From JAFEDN01 sp963712715 (GTDB taxonomy: Bacteria; Pseudomonadota; Gammaproteobacteria; Coxiellales; Coxiellaceae): a stretch of 64,000 nucleotides of DNA. The stretch lies in assembly GCA_963712715.1 (NCBI GenBank), contig CAVQJI010000048.1, positions 1-64,000 of the forward strand, read 5' to 3'. This document shows, piece by piece, positions 1-8,640 of this stretch; position 1 is the first letter of the stretch; each line of letters starts with the position of its first letter. The position numbers and the translations under genes were made by a program. The notes beneath the pieces are model-generated. The model did not search any database. It was not told the DNA's origin and saw only the letters and a program-made list of their open reading frames with translations.

Positions 1-882
1 CAATGTCGGCGGGGAGGGAGCACGTCACGGGGTCGATGCCGCCATTGGCGAGGGCGCGCTTGAGGGAGGGGAATTCGAGACCGTCATTTTTGTAGAGTGA
101 GACGAGGTAGGGTTCGGAAGGGAATGTGTGGAGCAGGGGCTGCTTGTAGCGGGACCAGACGATGCTGCTGTTGGTGATCATTTGGTGGGTGCGGATTGTG
201 ATGCGCCGGGTTACTTCTGTGGAAAGAGGGAAGTCCGGGTCAGGGCATCAGGGATTCGAGTTTGTAGTCGAGCCAGCCAAGTGTGGTATTCGGGAGGGTG
301 AGAGGGGGTTCAGGTGGAGAGGATAGTACCTTGTTTTCAGTGCCTGCGTAGTTTAAAGCTGCGTTCAGGATCGAGTGAGGGTTGGGCGGCCTCGAGTCTC
401 GATTTGTATGAAGAATTGCTCTTTGGATAATTCGCGATGGCTTTTGGTTCTTAATAGGACACTGAATCGCTGACCGCTACCGATTTGTAGATACGAAGTG
501 CTAACTGGTTTGGTGTAAGAACCATCGGCTTCGATGATAGTTAACTGTTCGTGGCCTTCGATTGCAAGTGTCACGAAGGAGAGTGCAGTTCCACCTATAA
601 ACCGCAGACGATATGTCTTGTCAGGCTCAACATCGATCGAGGCAAGTTCACAATCGGAAGAAACCGCAGTGCCTGCCATGTGACCTTTTCCATTAACAAG
701 AACATTCGCTGTCTCGCCGCTCCAGGTAAATGGATTAGCCAGAAGACCACTTTCAATTTGCTCATCCGTCTTTTCAAAGACATCTGATAAAGCAATGAGT
801 CTTCCCTCGTCGTATCCATAGGGTATTGGAGTGGTATCTTCCACTATTAACGGTCCTGCTACAGCCGGATCGGGCGCCATGC
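1..882 (-). pseudogene. Multicopper oxidase fragment, fungal-type, frameshifted
   Basis: The longest open part (880 to 365) reads like the middle cupredoxin domain of fungal multicopper oxidases/ascorbate oxidases: AGPLIVEDT near the start, LVNGKG, then YRLRFIGGTALSFVTLAIEG and SFVTLAIEGHEQLTIIEADG. Translation continues in other frames toward position 1 with recognisable sequence (ALNYAGTENKVLSSPP, LPNTTLGWLDYKLESL, then EVTRRITIRTHQM). This implies single-base frameshifts near 370 and 245. The N-terminal domain with the first copper ligands is missing and the C-terminal end lies beyond the left edge. It meets an unrelated SDR gene at about 880-890. It may be horizontally acquired, contaminating or misassembled DNA; it is not a working gene as read. 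Confidence 0.6.
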
Positions 883-1400
883 AGATCCATGCGCAAGGTA
901 TCGGTTAAGGCCCGGACGGCGAACTTGCTGGCGCAATAAACACTACCACCGGAATAAGTGGTCCGGCTGGAAATTGAGCCGATATTGATAATGTGGCCCT
1001 GATTGCGTTTCACCATGTCAGCCACCACAAAGCGGGTCATGTAGACCACGCTTTTGATGTTTGTGTCGATAACTTTATCCCATTCCTGCAAATTTCCCGC
1101 ATAAAGCTTGTCATACCCAAGCGCCAGCCCGGCATTATTGATTAAAATATCGATATCCCGCCATTCAGGAGGCAAATTCCCCAGGGAATTTTCCACCGAC
1201 TGCGAATTCGTAATATCAAACAACAGGGGCAATACTTTTGTGTAGCGATGTTCCGTTATGGATTTAACAACTGCCTGCAAACGCTGATCATCGCGTCCGC
1301 ACAGAATTAAATCCGCGCCTTCTTTGGCAAAACCTTCGGCACAGGCGCGGCCAATACCGCTGGAAGCGCCAGTAATCAGTACTTTTTTCCCCTGACACAT
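774..1400 (-). CDS. SDR-family oxidoreductase, C-terminally truncated
   Basis: Short-chain dehydrogenase of the YdfG-like classical type. Visible are the Rossmann nucleotide motif TGASSGIG near residues 10-17, the NNAG motif near residue 90, and the catalytic serine followed by YCASK around residue 155. Homology stops after TLRMDLHG at about residue 172. The last ~35 residues, down to the stop at 774, are an out-of-frame reading of the adjoining multicopper oxidase fragment, so the native C-terminal third (substrate pocket) is lost. Classical SDRs are about 250 residues. The second of two adjacent ATGs was chosen. Probably non-functional as read. Confidence 0.6.
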   Translation of the reverse strand: MCQGKKVLITGASSGIGRACAEGFAKEGADLILCGRDDQRLQAVVKSITEHRYTKVLPLLFDITNSQSVENSLGNLPPEWRDIDILINNAGLALGYDKLYAGNLQEWDKVIDTNIKSVVYMTRFVVADMVKRNQGHIINIGSISSRTTYSGGSVYCASKFAVRALTDTLRMDLHGARSGCSRTVNSGRYHSNTLWIRRGKTHCFIRCL

Positions 1401-1413
1401 CATATTAATTACC

Positions 1414-1806
1414 TCATTTCGGTTTAATGGTAAAACGAATTATCCGCTTACGGCCCTGTATGTGCTCCCAAGGCCGCTGGTATTCCATAATTACGGTAGC
1501 TGTTTTTAACGAAACCCCGAAAGCGGTTTTTTTAAATTTAAATTGCCAGACATCATAACCAGGCGCTCCAGCCAACCCGCTATGCTGCGGTATATAACGG
1601 TGCGAAGGAGCCCTCATCAACGCAGGTTCATAATGAATGACCGTCCATTGATAACCCGTAGACGGATTCGCCGGCAAGCGAACAGTAGCGATCGGCGCAG
1701 AAGGTCTGACGATAATCGAAGGCGCAGCAAAAGCGCTAATTGAAATCAGCCATCCGCAAACCCATAAAAAAGCATTAAATATTCCAAATCTCTTAACCCG
1801 GTCCAT
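1414..1806 (-). CDS. Chagasin-family (I42) cysteine protease inhibitor, secreted
   Basis: Small exported protein of 130 residues. An N-terminal hydrophobic segment ending in SAFAAP is a likely signal peptide. The three inhibitory loops typical of chagasin are visible: NPSTGYQW, GAPGYDVWQFK and RPWE, in the usual order. Chagasin-type proteins block papain-family (C1) cysteine proteases by inserting these loops into the active cleft. In a host-associated bacterium a target could be a host lysosomal cathepsin or a self protease; that is inference. The gene lies just upstream of the SDR on the same strand, ten bases from its start, so the two could have been cotranscribed. Confidence 0.8.
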   Translation of the reverse strand: MDRVKRFGIFNAFLWVCGWLISISAFAAPSIIVRPSAPIATVRLPANPSTGYQWTVIHYEPALMRAPSHRYIPQHSGLAGAPGYDVWQFKFKKTAFGVSLKTATVIMEYQRPWEHIQGRKRIIRFTIKPK

Positions 1807-1884
1807 TTCCCCCGCCCTAAAAAATCAAGAGTATACCAAAAATGCACGATATTGGCGATGGAAATTAAGACAATAGCTGCTTTA

Positions 1885-2310
1885 TTGTCTGCTTTGTGTC
1901 ATTTATTTGGTTTTTTTGATAGACTTGCAAAATACAATGCTGAGGGCTATTTTTCCCTCAGTATTGTATTTGGCGCTTCATTTTAATCCCAGTTTTGAGT
2001 TTCCAGGCAGCACAGATTCGTCATCCCGCGACTTGATCGCATAGGCGTCAGTTTAAGGATTTTTTTCCCAAAAGACGCCGTCATTGCGAGCGCCAGCGAA
2101 GCAATCCAGTACAGAATTTCTACAAAGCTCGTACTGGATTGTTTCGCTGGCGCTCGCTATGACGGCAAAACTTCCTTAAACTGACGCCTATGCGACTTGA
2201 TTGCGGGATCCAGTGCATCGTGCTTTTACGTATGCTGTTGATTCAACAACAATAAAACTCAAAACTGAGGTTCATTTTACCCTTTCTTCGTGATTTCCCA
2301 GCTTAGGAGT
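1885..2310 (+). pseudogene. Remnant of a second M50-protein gene 3' end
   Basis: The stretches 1885-1986 and 2271-2310 are degenerate copies of the last ~200 bases of the M50-type gene that ends at 12290. Shared runs include CATTTATTTGGTTTTTT and CAGCTTAGG. The copy is split by a 284-base palindromic element (1987-2270) and has lost its reading frame. It lies immediately before the intact small peptide gene at 2395, mirroring the M50/peptide neighbourhood at 12.2-12.5 kb. Confidence 0.55.
1987..2270. repeat. MITE-like palindromic element, family A (copy 1)
   Basis: Terminal inverted repeats CAGTTTTGAGTTT (1990-2002) and its exact complement (2255-2267) bound a 284-base element. A central near-perfect hairpin at about 2080-2165 is built from GCGAGCGCCAGCGAAGCAAT and its complement. 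TTCATTTTA occurs on both sides (1978-1986 and 2271-2279), and the homologous site near 12.2 kb has a single CTCATTTTA, consistent with a 9-base target duplication. No protein is encoded. Confidence 0.75.
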
Positions 2311-2329
2311 GTGGGCTGATATCATAAAA

Positions 2330-2360
2330 TTGTTTTGCGTCTTAAAAAATGGACTATAAT
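2330..2360 (+). promoter_or_regulatory. Likely promoter of the small peptide gene
   Basis: A perfect -10 TATAAT lies at 2355-2360. The upstream TTGTTT at 2330-2335 is a weak -35 with a long 19-base spacer. The start codon is 35 bases downstream, with a strong ribosome site AAAGGAG at 2381-2387. The same -10 context is conserved in the inverted second copy near 12.5 kb. Confidence 0.5.
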
Positions 2361-2394
2361 TAAATGGTAAGTTAAATCACAAAGGAGAAAAAAA

Positions 2395-2580
2395 ATGGAA
2401 AAAATGGCAAATTATGACACTATTGAAAAAATAGTGAAAGAACTGTCTCATTTACCCGAAAAACAACGATCCGCAATATTTAAGCTTAATTTTAAAGATT
2501 TGGAAGGCTTAAGTGATGAAGAGTTACGGAAAAGGTTGAGTAAGGGTGGGTTTGCAGCCGCCAGTGTAGAAACCCTATAA
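2395..2580 (+). CDS. Candidate RiPP precursor peptide (61 aa)
   Basis: Not a family I recognise by name. The first ~52 residues are charged and probably helical, with segments IVKELSHLPEKQRSAIFK and LSDEELRKRLSKGG. A short, mostly small/hydrophobic tail FAAASVETL follows the GG. A strong Shine-Dalgarno AAAGGAG sits seven bases before ATG, with a TATAAT box upstream. A frameshifted copy at 12287-12456 next to the YcaO/M50 cluster keeps almost the same leader-like part but ends in SGYAGFL. Conserved leader, divergent end and a double-glycine-like boundary are the usual signs of a ribosomal peptide precursor. Function as substrate of the YcaO/TfuA locus is inference. It could instead be an unrelated small cytoplasmic protein. 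Confidence 0.6.
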   Translation: MEKMANYDTIEKIVKELSHLPEKQRSAIFKLNFKDLEGLSDEELRKRLSKGGFAAASVETL

Positions 2581-2624
2581 ATTGACACCCTCTCTCATTT
2601 TTCATCTAAATTTCACCCATTTTG

Positions 2625-4470
2625 TTATGGTTCTAAGGATGGATTGCGGTCAAAAAAACTTACTGGCACTATTTTAAAAGCAATATCTGTTCTTGGCATA
2701 ACCGGCGATTCTTCTGTGCGTGGAATATGAGTGATTCCTAACGTATACCATACCACAATATCTTGATTAATGAGAGATAGATTTTGGTTACTCCATTGCG
2801 CCAAGCCATCGATGTTTCCATTTAGAATGGGGTAACGACCCATAGCATTCATTTGCAATGGATTGTAAGGCGTAACCCAGAACTGATGTTGAATAAAGCC
2901 TATATTGGTCTTAATGTTTAAAGGTAGGGTATAATTATCCGGTAGAAGCCATAGCCGGTTGCTTCCCCCGAAGAATTAGTGACATTGGGATTAAAAATAA
3001 CCCAATAGCGAGCAGTGTTCATATCTACATTTCGTTGTGCTTCCAAGGTGCTTTTTAATAAAATGCTTTGATGGGAAAATGCATTACCTTGGGGATTATC
3101 AGGTCCTTTAGGTATTGCATAGGTATTTATTTCTTTTACCCAATTGTTAGTACCATCCACATCAAAATCTAAGCGAAAATTGAAAAAATGTTGGTGATTA
3201 GGTGCGATAATATTTTTTGCAACCAGGTGTCCATAAGAATCATGGTCAGAATTTTTAACATCTTTGGTGGCCATAACTCCGGTTAAGGAGACTACTCCCT
3301 CAATGCTTCCATCTTGTCTAAAAATATAATACAAAATGTAATCATAATTGTTAAAGGTGGCGGCACAACTCACCACTAAATCTTGTGCTTTGCGTGAGGC
3401 GTCCCTGTCATCTCCTTGATAATGCCGCCAGGCAATTCCCCTTCTTTTTCATACAGGGCAATAACCCGCGGCAATCCTCGTAAACTACCATCCGGATTTA
3501 CCGAAATGCTATCAAACAGTACGGCATTATTTGGAACATCTAAGCCTTTTGTTAAAGGTGTAGCATTTAGCGCCCAGCCGCCATCAGCGGTATCTAATTC
3601 CTGTCGCCAACTCCATTGTGGATCCGGATCACCATAAGGAACAAAAATTTCTGTTAATGATAGGCGATAAAGGATTGATCGCCATCTGCCTTTATCGTAA
3701 TAACTAATTTGATGGAAGATTAAACCATCATGTGGATCGAAGGAAATACTGAAACGCCAGTTTTGCCAGGTTACTACATTGCCATGTAATTGGAAGCTGG
3801 GACCTCCTAGCTTGAAGGGTGATAATGGGGTTGAGTGCTTTATGTAGTCCAATTGTAGATGTTTCTTCCTGCAGAAAATTTTTTCCGGCGCTCATGGGAA
3901 TAACACCGGTATCCAAGACAGTGGCTGTTTGAGCGGTTACATCGACTACTACGCTTAAACCTGCAATGGGATGCATATAGTGAGGATTAGCGTTTACCCA
4001 ATAGGCAATTACGTTAAATAGGCGATGATTTTTTAATTGTGGGTACAGAGAAGCATCAGCAAAGTCGGAGACAAGAGCGACTTGCTTAAAATTTTTTATT
4101 CCTCGTTTGGCTAAAGCGTCCATCCATTGGGGATTTTTTTTAAGTATGGAGCGAATAGTTTTGACATCGAACATATTCTGCATCGGTTGAGCATGAGGTA
4201 TTTCCTACCCAAGAAATCAGGGGTTTTTTTGGCACATCCACTACAACTTCATATAATTTATTTTGTTTAGTATCATACAAAACAGCAACTGCTCGACGTG
4301 TGACTGAGCTTTGTGTTAATGCCTGTGGTGATGGATTTTCTGTTTTGCGCGGCTCTTCCAGCGTCATAGGAAAAAATAAGGTTTTTATGAAAGAACTGTG
4401 ATTTTTTTATTACATTTACTGCATTTTTTAATTCCGCATTGGTTAGAGGCGCGAATTTGTAGTAGCTAAC
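2625..4470 (-). pseudogene. Copper amine oxidase pseudogene
   Basis: Successive frames on the minus strand reconstruct a primary-amine (copper/topaquinone) oxidase. From the N-terminus they are: a segment before 4367 (FAPLTNAELKNAVNVIKKSQ), MTLEEPRKTEN, a segment with HPIAGLSVVVD, then FQLHGNVVTWQNWRFSISFD and YGDPDPQWSWRQELDTADGG. Next come the topaquinone motif FNNYDY, the copper-ligand segment HQHFFNFRLDFDVDG, and the C-terminal GITHIPRTEESPVM...FFDRNP. At least four frame changes (near 4370, 4170, 3800, 3376 and 2915) break the gene, so no full oxidase can be made. Active-site motifs are still readable, so decay is recent or includes sequencing indels. Confidence 0.8.
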
Positions 4471-4856
4471 AAAATTAGCCGGGATACAAGGCTGGCAATT
4501 ACGGCCCCAACATCGAGTATCTCAAATATTACCGCAATTGATAAGATTTTAATTTGCACCGGATGTCCTTATAAAGTCCTAAAATCAATTAGAATTATAG
4601 CACAAATGAGAGGGGAAAAAACAGAACACTAGCCCCTTCTTTTACTTATTTTGATTTAGAAAAGCCTAGTTACCAAGATCGAGTTGCCCGCGACCCTTAA
4701 TTTTTCTTCTCACAAGAAAATGAGAGGGTCAGGCTTGAAAAAATGCCATTCTTGCCATTCTTAAGATTTGAATTATTAGAATTATTTGCTATAGTTATTA
4801 CAAACGTTCATTAAAAGAATAAAATGCACTAAAATTACTTTTTTCAGGGACAAAAA
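4471..4856. other. Intergenic, no gene seen
   Basis: The first ~50 bases may still belong to the decayed amine oxidase N-terminus. The rest is AT-rich and without a convincing reading frame. AGGGA at about 4845, seven bases before the ATG at 4857, is a plausible ribosome site for the next gene. Confidence 0.4.
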
Positions 4857-5897
4857 ATGTTTCAAATTAGCAGAAAATCTATTGTTAATTTTAATAATCT
4901 TAATGATAGAAATTTTTTATTAATAATTTCTAAAAAAGCACAAGAAGCAAATGTATCTTTACAAAAATCTAATCCTCTTTTAAAAGAGGAATTAATGATC
5001 ATTAATGAAGCCAATATCAATAAAATACTATCGACTGAACAAGCGCAAAACACAGATATTTTATATATCCCCTTTGGATTTACCAATCGGCCTTTCCCGA
5101 CTCCTAAAGGTTTAGATTGTAACAGTCGTCTAATACAATTAATATGCAGAGAAGATAAATTAGAAACGTCTGCCGAAATGCTATTTGATCATTTAAATAG
5201 ATTGGAAAAAATTGATATTCAACAACAAATAAAATTAGGTGATTCTTATTTTATTAACGTCAGTAAATTGACTGACCAAAGTACTATGGAATTTATAAAT
5301 GAGCAATTCAATACCCGTGCAATATTGAAATGGGGTGATTATGCCGTCAATAAATTTTATGGCTACTTAGAATTGGGCGAAACCAGCATTGCTCCATCAG
5401 GTGAAATTAATATTAGCCCTAGTGATGCTACTCCAAAAAATATGCATAAATTATTGTTTAATAGCCCACCTTATTTAAATCTACATGGGGATATTGTACT
5501 AAAAGGCCACGTAGTATTAGGCAGACACGCACCCATTCCATATGCTATAAACTCTGATATGAAAAAGTTACATGGAAAATTAAGTACTTTAAAAAATGGT
5601 GCAATCAAATTAACATTAGATAATGGTCGTGTAACTCAAATGAAATTGTTAACAAAACAAGCCGAGCCGGCTTATAGAGTCATAGATGCGCTATTTACAA
5701 TTGATGATCGTTATCGTTTATTAATAGAAATAGGTTATAGTCTAGACACAGTCAATAAACCGTCAGCTTATAATAATATAGCTAATGAATTCTATGGATA
5801 TGAAAACGGCTCTCTTCATTTTGGATTTGGATCTAATGCAAATAATTATCATTTTGACATTGTCTGTCCTCACACTAAATTTAATTTTTATCCCTAG
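4857..5897 (+). CDS. Unknown protein, possibly M29-aminopeptidase-like
   Basis: 346 residues, AT-rich, with no signal peptide or membrane segment. The C-terminal half has a pattern reminiscent of M29 (AmpS/AmpT) aminopeptidases: PSGEINISP near residue 180, a K-N-G-A-I segment near 260, LLIEIGYSLD near 300, and SLHFGFGSNANNYHFDIVCP at the end. The metal-binding residues are not clearly complete, so it may be a non-catalytic relative; the assignment is tentative. The gene converges on the tfuA-ycaO operon with a 38-codon reading frame in between, so a role in that pathway is possible but unproven. Confidence 0.55.
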   Translation: MFQISRKSIVNFNNLNDRNFLLIISKKAQEANVSLQKSNPLLKEELMIINEANINKILSTEQAQNTDILYIPFGFTNRPFPTPKGLDCNSRLIQLICREDKLETSAEMLFDHLNRLEKIDIQQQIKLGDSYFINVSKLTDQSTMEFINEQFNTRAILKWGDYAVNKFYGYLELGETSIAPSGEINISPSDATPKNMHKLLFNSPPYLNLHGDIVLKGHVVLGRHAPIPYAINSDMKKLHGKLSTLKNGAIKLTLDNGRVTQMKLLTKQAEPAYRVIDALFTIDDRYRLLIEIGYSLDTVNKPSAYNNIANEFYGYENGSLHFGFGSNANNYHFDIVCPHTKFNFYP

Positions 5898-5928
5898 ATT
5901 TCCGCTTTATGATGCTCATCCGACCCTT

Positions 5929-6045
5929 TTACTGCTGATCTATTTCTTGCGCTAAAAACATCATCATCTTTTTTATCATCTGGATTCTTTTATAAAAAAA
6001 ATAATTTAAATCAATAACATAAGAGTGATCTACAAAGTTACCCAT
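5929..6045 (-). CDS. Small ORF directly downstream of tfuA (38 aa)
   Basis: Translates to a 38-residue peptide starting MGNFVDHSYVIDLNYFFYKR and ending MMMFLAQEIDQQ. The sequence GGAGAG lies six to nine bases before the ATG and 17 bases after the tfuA stop, so it has its own well-placed ribosome site and fits the end of the ycaO-tfuA operon. No homology is recognised. Candidate roles are a second precursor peptide or a small accessory protein; a chance ORF cannot be excluded. Confidence 0.4.
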   Translation of the reverse strand: MGNFVDHSYVIDLNYFFYKRIQMIKKMMMFLAQEIDQQ

Positions 6046-6062
6046 ATCTCTCTCCAGTGGTT

Positions 6063-7439
6063 TTATAGTATCGATTGATAAGCTTTTTGTAACCAATTAA
6101 TGACAGAAAAATTTTTTTCAATCAATAAAAAATCAAAATTTCTAGCTTTAAATACAATTTGTAAATATGCCAGGGACATCAGCATTTCATTGAATTCTTC
6201 TATGGATATTTTATTTTTGATAAATTCTTCCAATTCTTCCATGTAGTAAATGTGATTGGCTTCCATAAAAAGACTCGTTTTTGCCCGGACGTCTTCAACT
6301 GAAATTCTTAATCGGAGCATTTTAGTGATTTCGTCCAGGCAAAACCAAAGCAGGGCATATTGATCAATAAATCGAGACAAACCATCACTTTCTGCTTCGT
6401 CTCGACAAAAAATCAATTGTGTCCAACGCTGATATTTTTCCAGTAAGTGGTGGATATCCTGATTTTGTTGATTGAGAATATCTGCCGCCCACCGGTAAAT
6501 AATCATTAATGCTGAGTCTTTTTGATAATGGTCTATGGATTCTTTGATTTTCAAGTCTTTCAATTTGATAGGTTGCTGCAAATCTTTACTGCATCCCAAT
6601 TCATAAGCCATTGAAAGTAATTCCGCCAATTCGGTCACGAGGCAAAATAAGTTTGAGTTTTGTTTTTTTAAATGGATTAAATCTTTTTCATGTTGTGGCA
6701 AAAAATCATAGCTTTCATTAAAAGTGCTGGTGTTAACATCGATCAATAATTTTCGAATATAAATCGTTTTCTCCATCTTTTCTCGCTCCAAGGGCTTCAG
6801 GGGAAAATGTTGATGAACAAAATGCAATGCGGCCAGGGCGTCTAATTTTTTTTGATTAATCTGTTTGCCAGATTCCAGCCATTTGAACAATGCTGAAAAA
6901 TCATCCGAAAGTATTTGACAAACTTTAACAATACACCGTTCCGAATAATGCAGGTTTTTGGCGGCCTGAATGATTGACTCACCCTGCTTGCCCGTAATTA
7001 TTTTTTCCTTGATAGCTTGTTGAATCGTTGCTCGAATATTGACTAGCGCTTCGTTCAAAGGAATATATCCGCCTGCCCCCGTTTGGTGTAGCACGGCGAC
7101 TTCATCGTCTCCGGTTAAAATCCCATTAAAATAATCCTCATAAATTTTACCAACACCAATCATGCCATAATATTGCATTTCCGCAGCTCGTAAAGCCCCC
7201 ATGCTGGCGGCGCCAATGACCGGAATGCCTATTTCCAGCGCGTATAAAATTTCTTTGTGCCAAACAGATGCTCTTTGTTCATAACAGCCATCGATGATGA
7301 CAATGCAATCCGGCTTTAGTCGTAGAACACGGAGAATATCTCCTCCTTCAACGGGTGCATGATACCAAGCCTTCGGCAATATCTTCTGTGCTTCAGCGAT
7401 GGTTAAAGTAGGCCCTAAAAATACTAAGATATTTGACAT
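6063..7439 (-). CDS. tfuA: TfuA-domain protein, YcaO partner
   Basis: 458 residues with an N-terminal TfuA core: FLGPTL near residue 8, CIVIIDGCYEQ, HKEILYALEIGIPVIGAASM followed by GALRAAEMQYYGM, and DDEVAVLH near residue 120. TfuA proteins assist YcaO enzymes in backbone thioamidation. In the archaeal system TfuA is reported to release sulfide from a thiocarboxylated ThiS-like carrier, which matches the carrier gene encoded nearby. The helical C-terminal ~300 residues are longer than in minimal TfuA proteins and contain no motif I recognise. The ATG at 7439 was chosen because it overlaps the ycaO stop (TAATG), indicating translational coupling; an upstream in-frame start would lie inside ycaO. 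Confidence 0.9.
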   Translation of the reverse strand: MSNILVFLGPTLTIAEAQKILPKAWYHAPVEGGDILRVLRLKPDCIVIIDGCYEQRASVWHKEILYALEIGIPVIGAASMGALRAAEMQYYGMIGVGKIYEDYFNGILTGDDEVAVLHQTGAGGYIPLNEALVNIRATIQQAIKEKIITGKQGESIIQAAKNLHYSERCIVKVCQILSDDFSALFKWLESGKQINQKKLDALAALHFVHQHFPLKPLEREKMEKTIYIRKLLIDVNTSTFNESYDFLPQHEKDLIHLKKQNSNLFCLVTELAELLSMAYELGCSKDLQQPIKLKDLKIKESIDHYQKDSALMIIYRWAADILNQQNQDIHHLLEKYQRWTQLIFCRDEAESDGLSRFIDQYALLWFCLDEITKMLRLRISVEDVRAKTSLFMEANHIYYMEELEEFIKNKISIEEFNEMLMSLAYLQIVFKARNFDFLLIEKNFSVINWLQKAYQSIL

Positions 7440-8593
7440 TATCTCACCATCCGATGTGACTTCCATTCAAAATCTAATCCAGGTACGATCACGTTGGCAA
7501 CAGGGATGTCTAATTCCGGGCGCGTATGGTCATACACAAAAACATGGTTAATATTTTGTTGTTTAAGTTTAGCGAGTAATAAAGCAATACATTCTTTAAA
7601 ACTATTAGGTATTGCGGTGTTGGCGCACTCATGAAATAACCGGATTTCAGAGCCCGTGTGTTCGATGTGTCTGCCGATATTTTTATAATAAAACGAAGGT
7701 AAATGATCTTCACGAGAACCGGCGATCAGGGTTAATCGTGATTGTACGGCTTCTGTAATAGCACGAGATAACGCCACTTCACGAGAGAGATGCGCGCCCC
7801 ATCCGCCAAAACTACCAAGCCCGCGAATAGAATTTTTATCATCAATTTCCGCATAAAAACCGGCTATGCCAAAGCGATTCGTCGTTTCAAACACATATAG
7901 TTCTATTTCTGCTTGATGAATGCGCCGGATCAGTTCTTTATTATGTTCAGAATCAATGGTGTCCAATCGCACCCGCCTTTGTGATTTCTCTGGTTCGCTG
8001 AGTTGAATAAAATTGGCTGAACAATCTCTTTCTATAGATTCATACAGACCATGACAGATTGCTTCTTCAAGGGTGTTGCCGCCGGCAAGCCCGTTAGTAG
8101 TGCCTAGAAATAATTCTTGACCTGACCTAATGGCTGTGGAGTCTAAGGCAATTAATGCATAAGGGACATAAGCGGGTTGATTAGTCATGATATCCATCAC
8201 TTGCAACCACTCAAACTCACGGGAAAAAATATCCGCATAACTGGTAAAACTTCGAAATAAATGCTCTAAGGCGGGTAATTGCCGGGATTTCGCTAACTGC
8301 TCATAACTGCTGAAAATCCTTTCCCCTTGAATTCGCTCCGCATGCCAGGTTTCTATAGACTCCATGATCGCAGATATGTCTGCAAGCTCAGTAGTTATCC
8401 CTTTACCTTGTGAAGTGGATAAAATCCTTGAATTTGGACGAATACAAATACTGACAGGAATGCCGATGGTGTCTAAACCGGTGACATCTGCAATGCGCGT
8501 GACGCCAAAAACATCGAGTAAAAAGGGTTTTAATTTGTTTAAAGTTTGCTCAGGCGTGCAGGCGCGTATCGTGCCGCCGAGATTATAAATCAT
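7439..8593 (-). CDS. ycaO: YcaO-family ATP-dependent peptide-modifying enzyme
   Basis: 384 residues. ATP/magnesium-binding signatures of YcaO enzymes are present: SQGKG at 61-65, SAIMESIETWHAE at 74-86, the GGNTLEEAICHGLYESIERD region near 175-195, and REVALSRAITEAVQSR near 275-290. YcaO enzymes activate a peptide backbone amide with ATP to give azolines, amidines or thioamides. The C-terminus (VIVPGLDFEW...) lacks the proline-rich PxPxP tail typical of azoline-forming members, and the partner is TfuA, so thioamide formation is the best guess. AAGGA six bases before the ATG is the ribosome site. Transcription is divergent from the sulfur-carrier genes, with a cysteine desulfurase remnant in between. 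Confidence 0.93.
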   Translation of the reverse strand: MIYNLGGTIRACTPEQTLNKLKPFLLDVFGVTRIADVTGLDTIGIPVSICIRPNSRILSTSQGKGITTELADISAIMESIETWHAERIQGERIFSSYEQLAKSRQLPALEHLFRSFTSYADIFSREFEWLQVMDIMTNQPAYVPYALIALDSTAIRSGQELFLGTTNGLAGGNTLEEAICHGLYESIERDCSANFIQLSEPEKSQRRVRLDTIDSEHNKELIRRIHQAEIELYVFETTNRFGIAGFYAEIDDKNSIRGLGSFGGWGAHLSREVALSRAITEAVQSRLTLIAGSREDHLPSFYYKNIGRHIEHTGSEIRLFHECANTAIPNSFKECIALLLAKLKQQNINHVFVYDHTRPELDIPVANVIVPGLDFEWKSHRMVR

Positions 8594-8640
8594 TTAAATT
8601 CCTTTTAGTCGTCATATGCTTTTAATTATAGTTTAAAAAT

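Noticed and set aside
2079..2170. Possible CRISPR array from recurring palindromes
   Set aside because: Copies are kilobases apart with no regular spacers and no cas genes.
2079..2170. Rho-independent terminator at the strong hairpin
   Set aside because: No following T-run, and the same hairpin occurs within mobile elements in both orientations.
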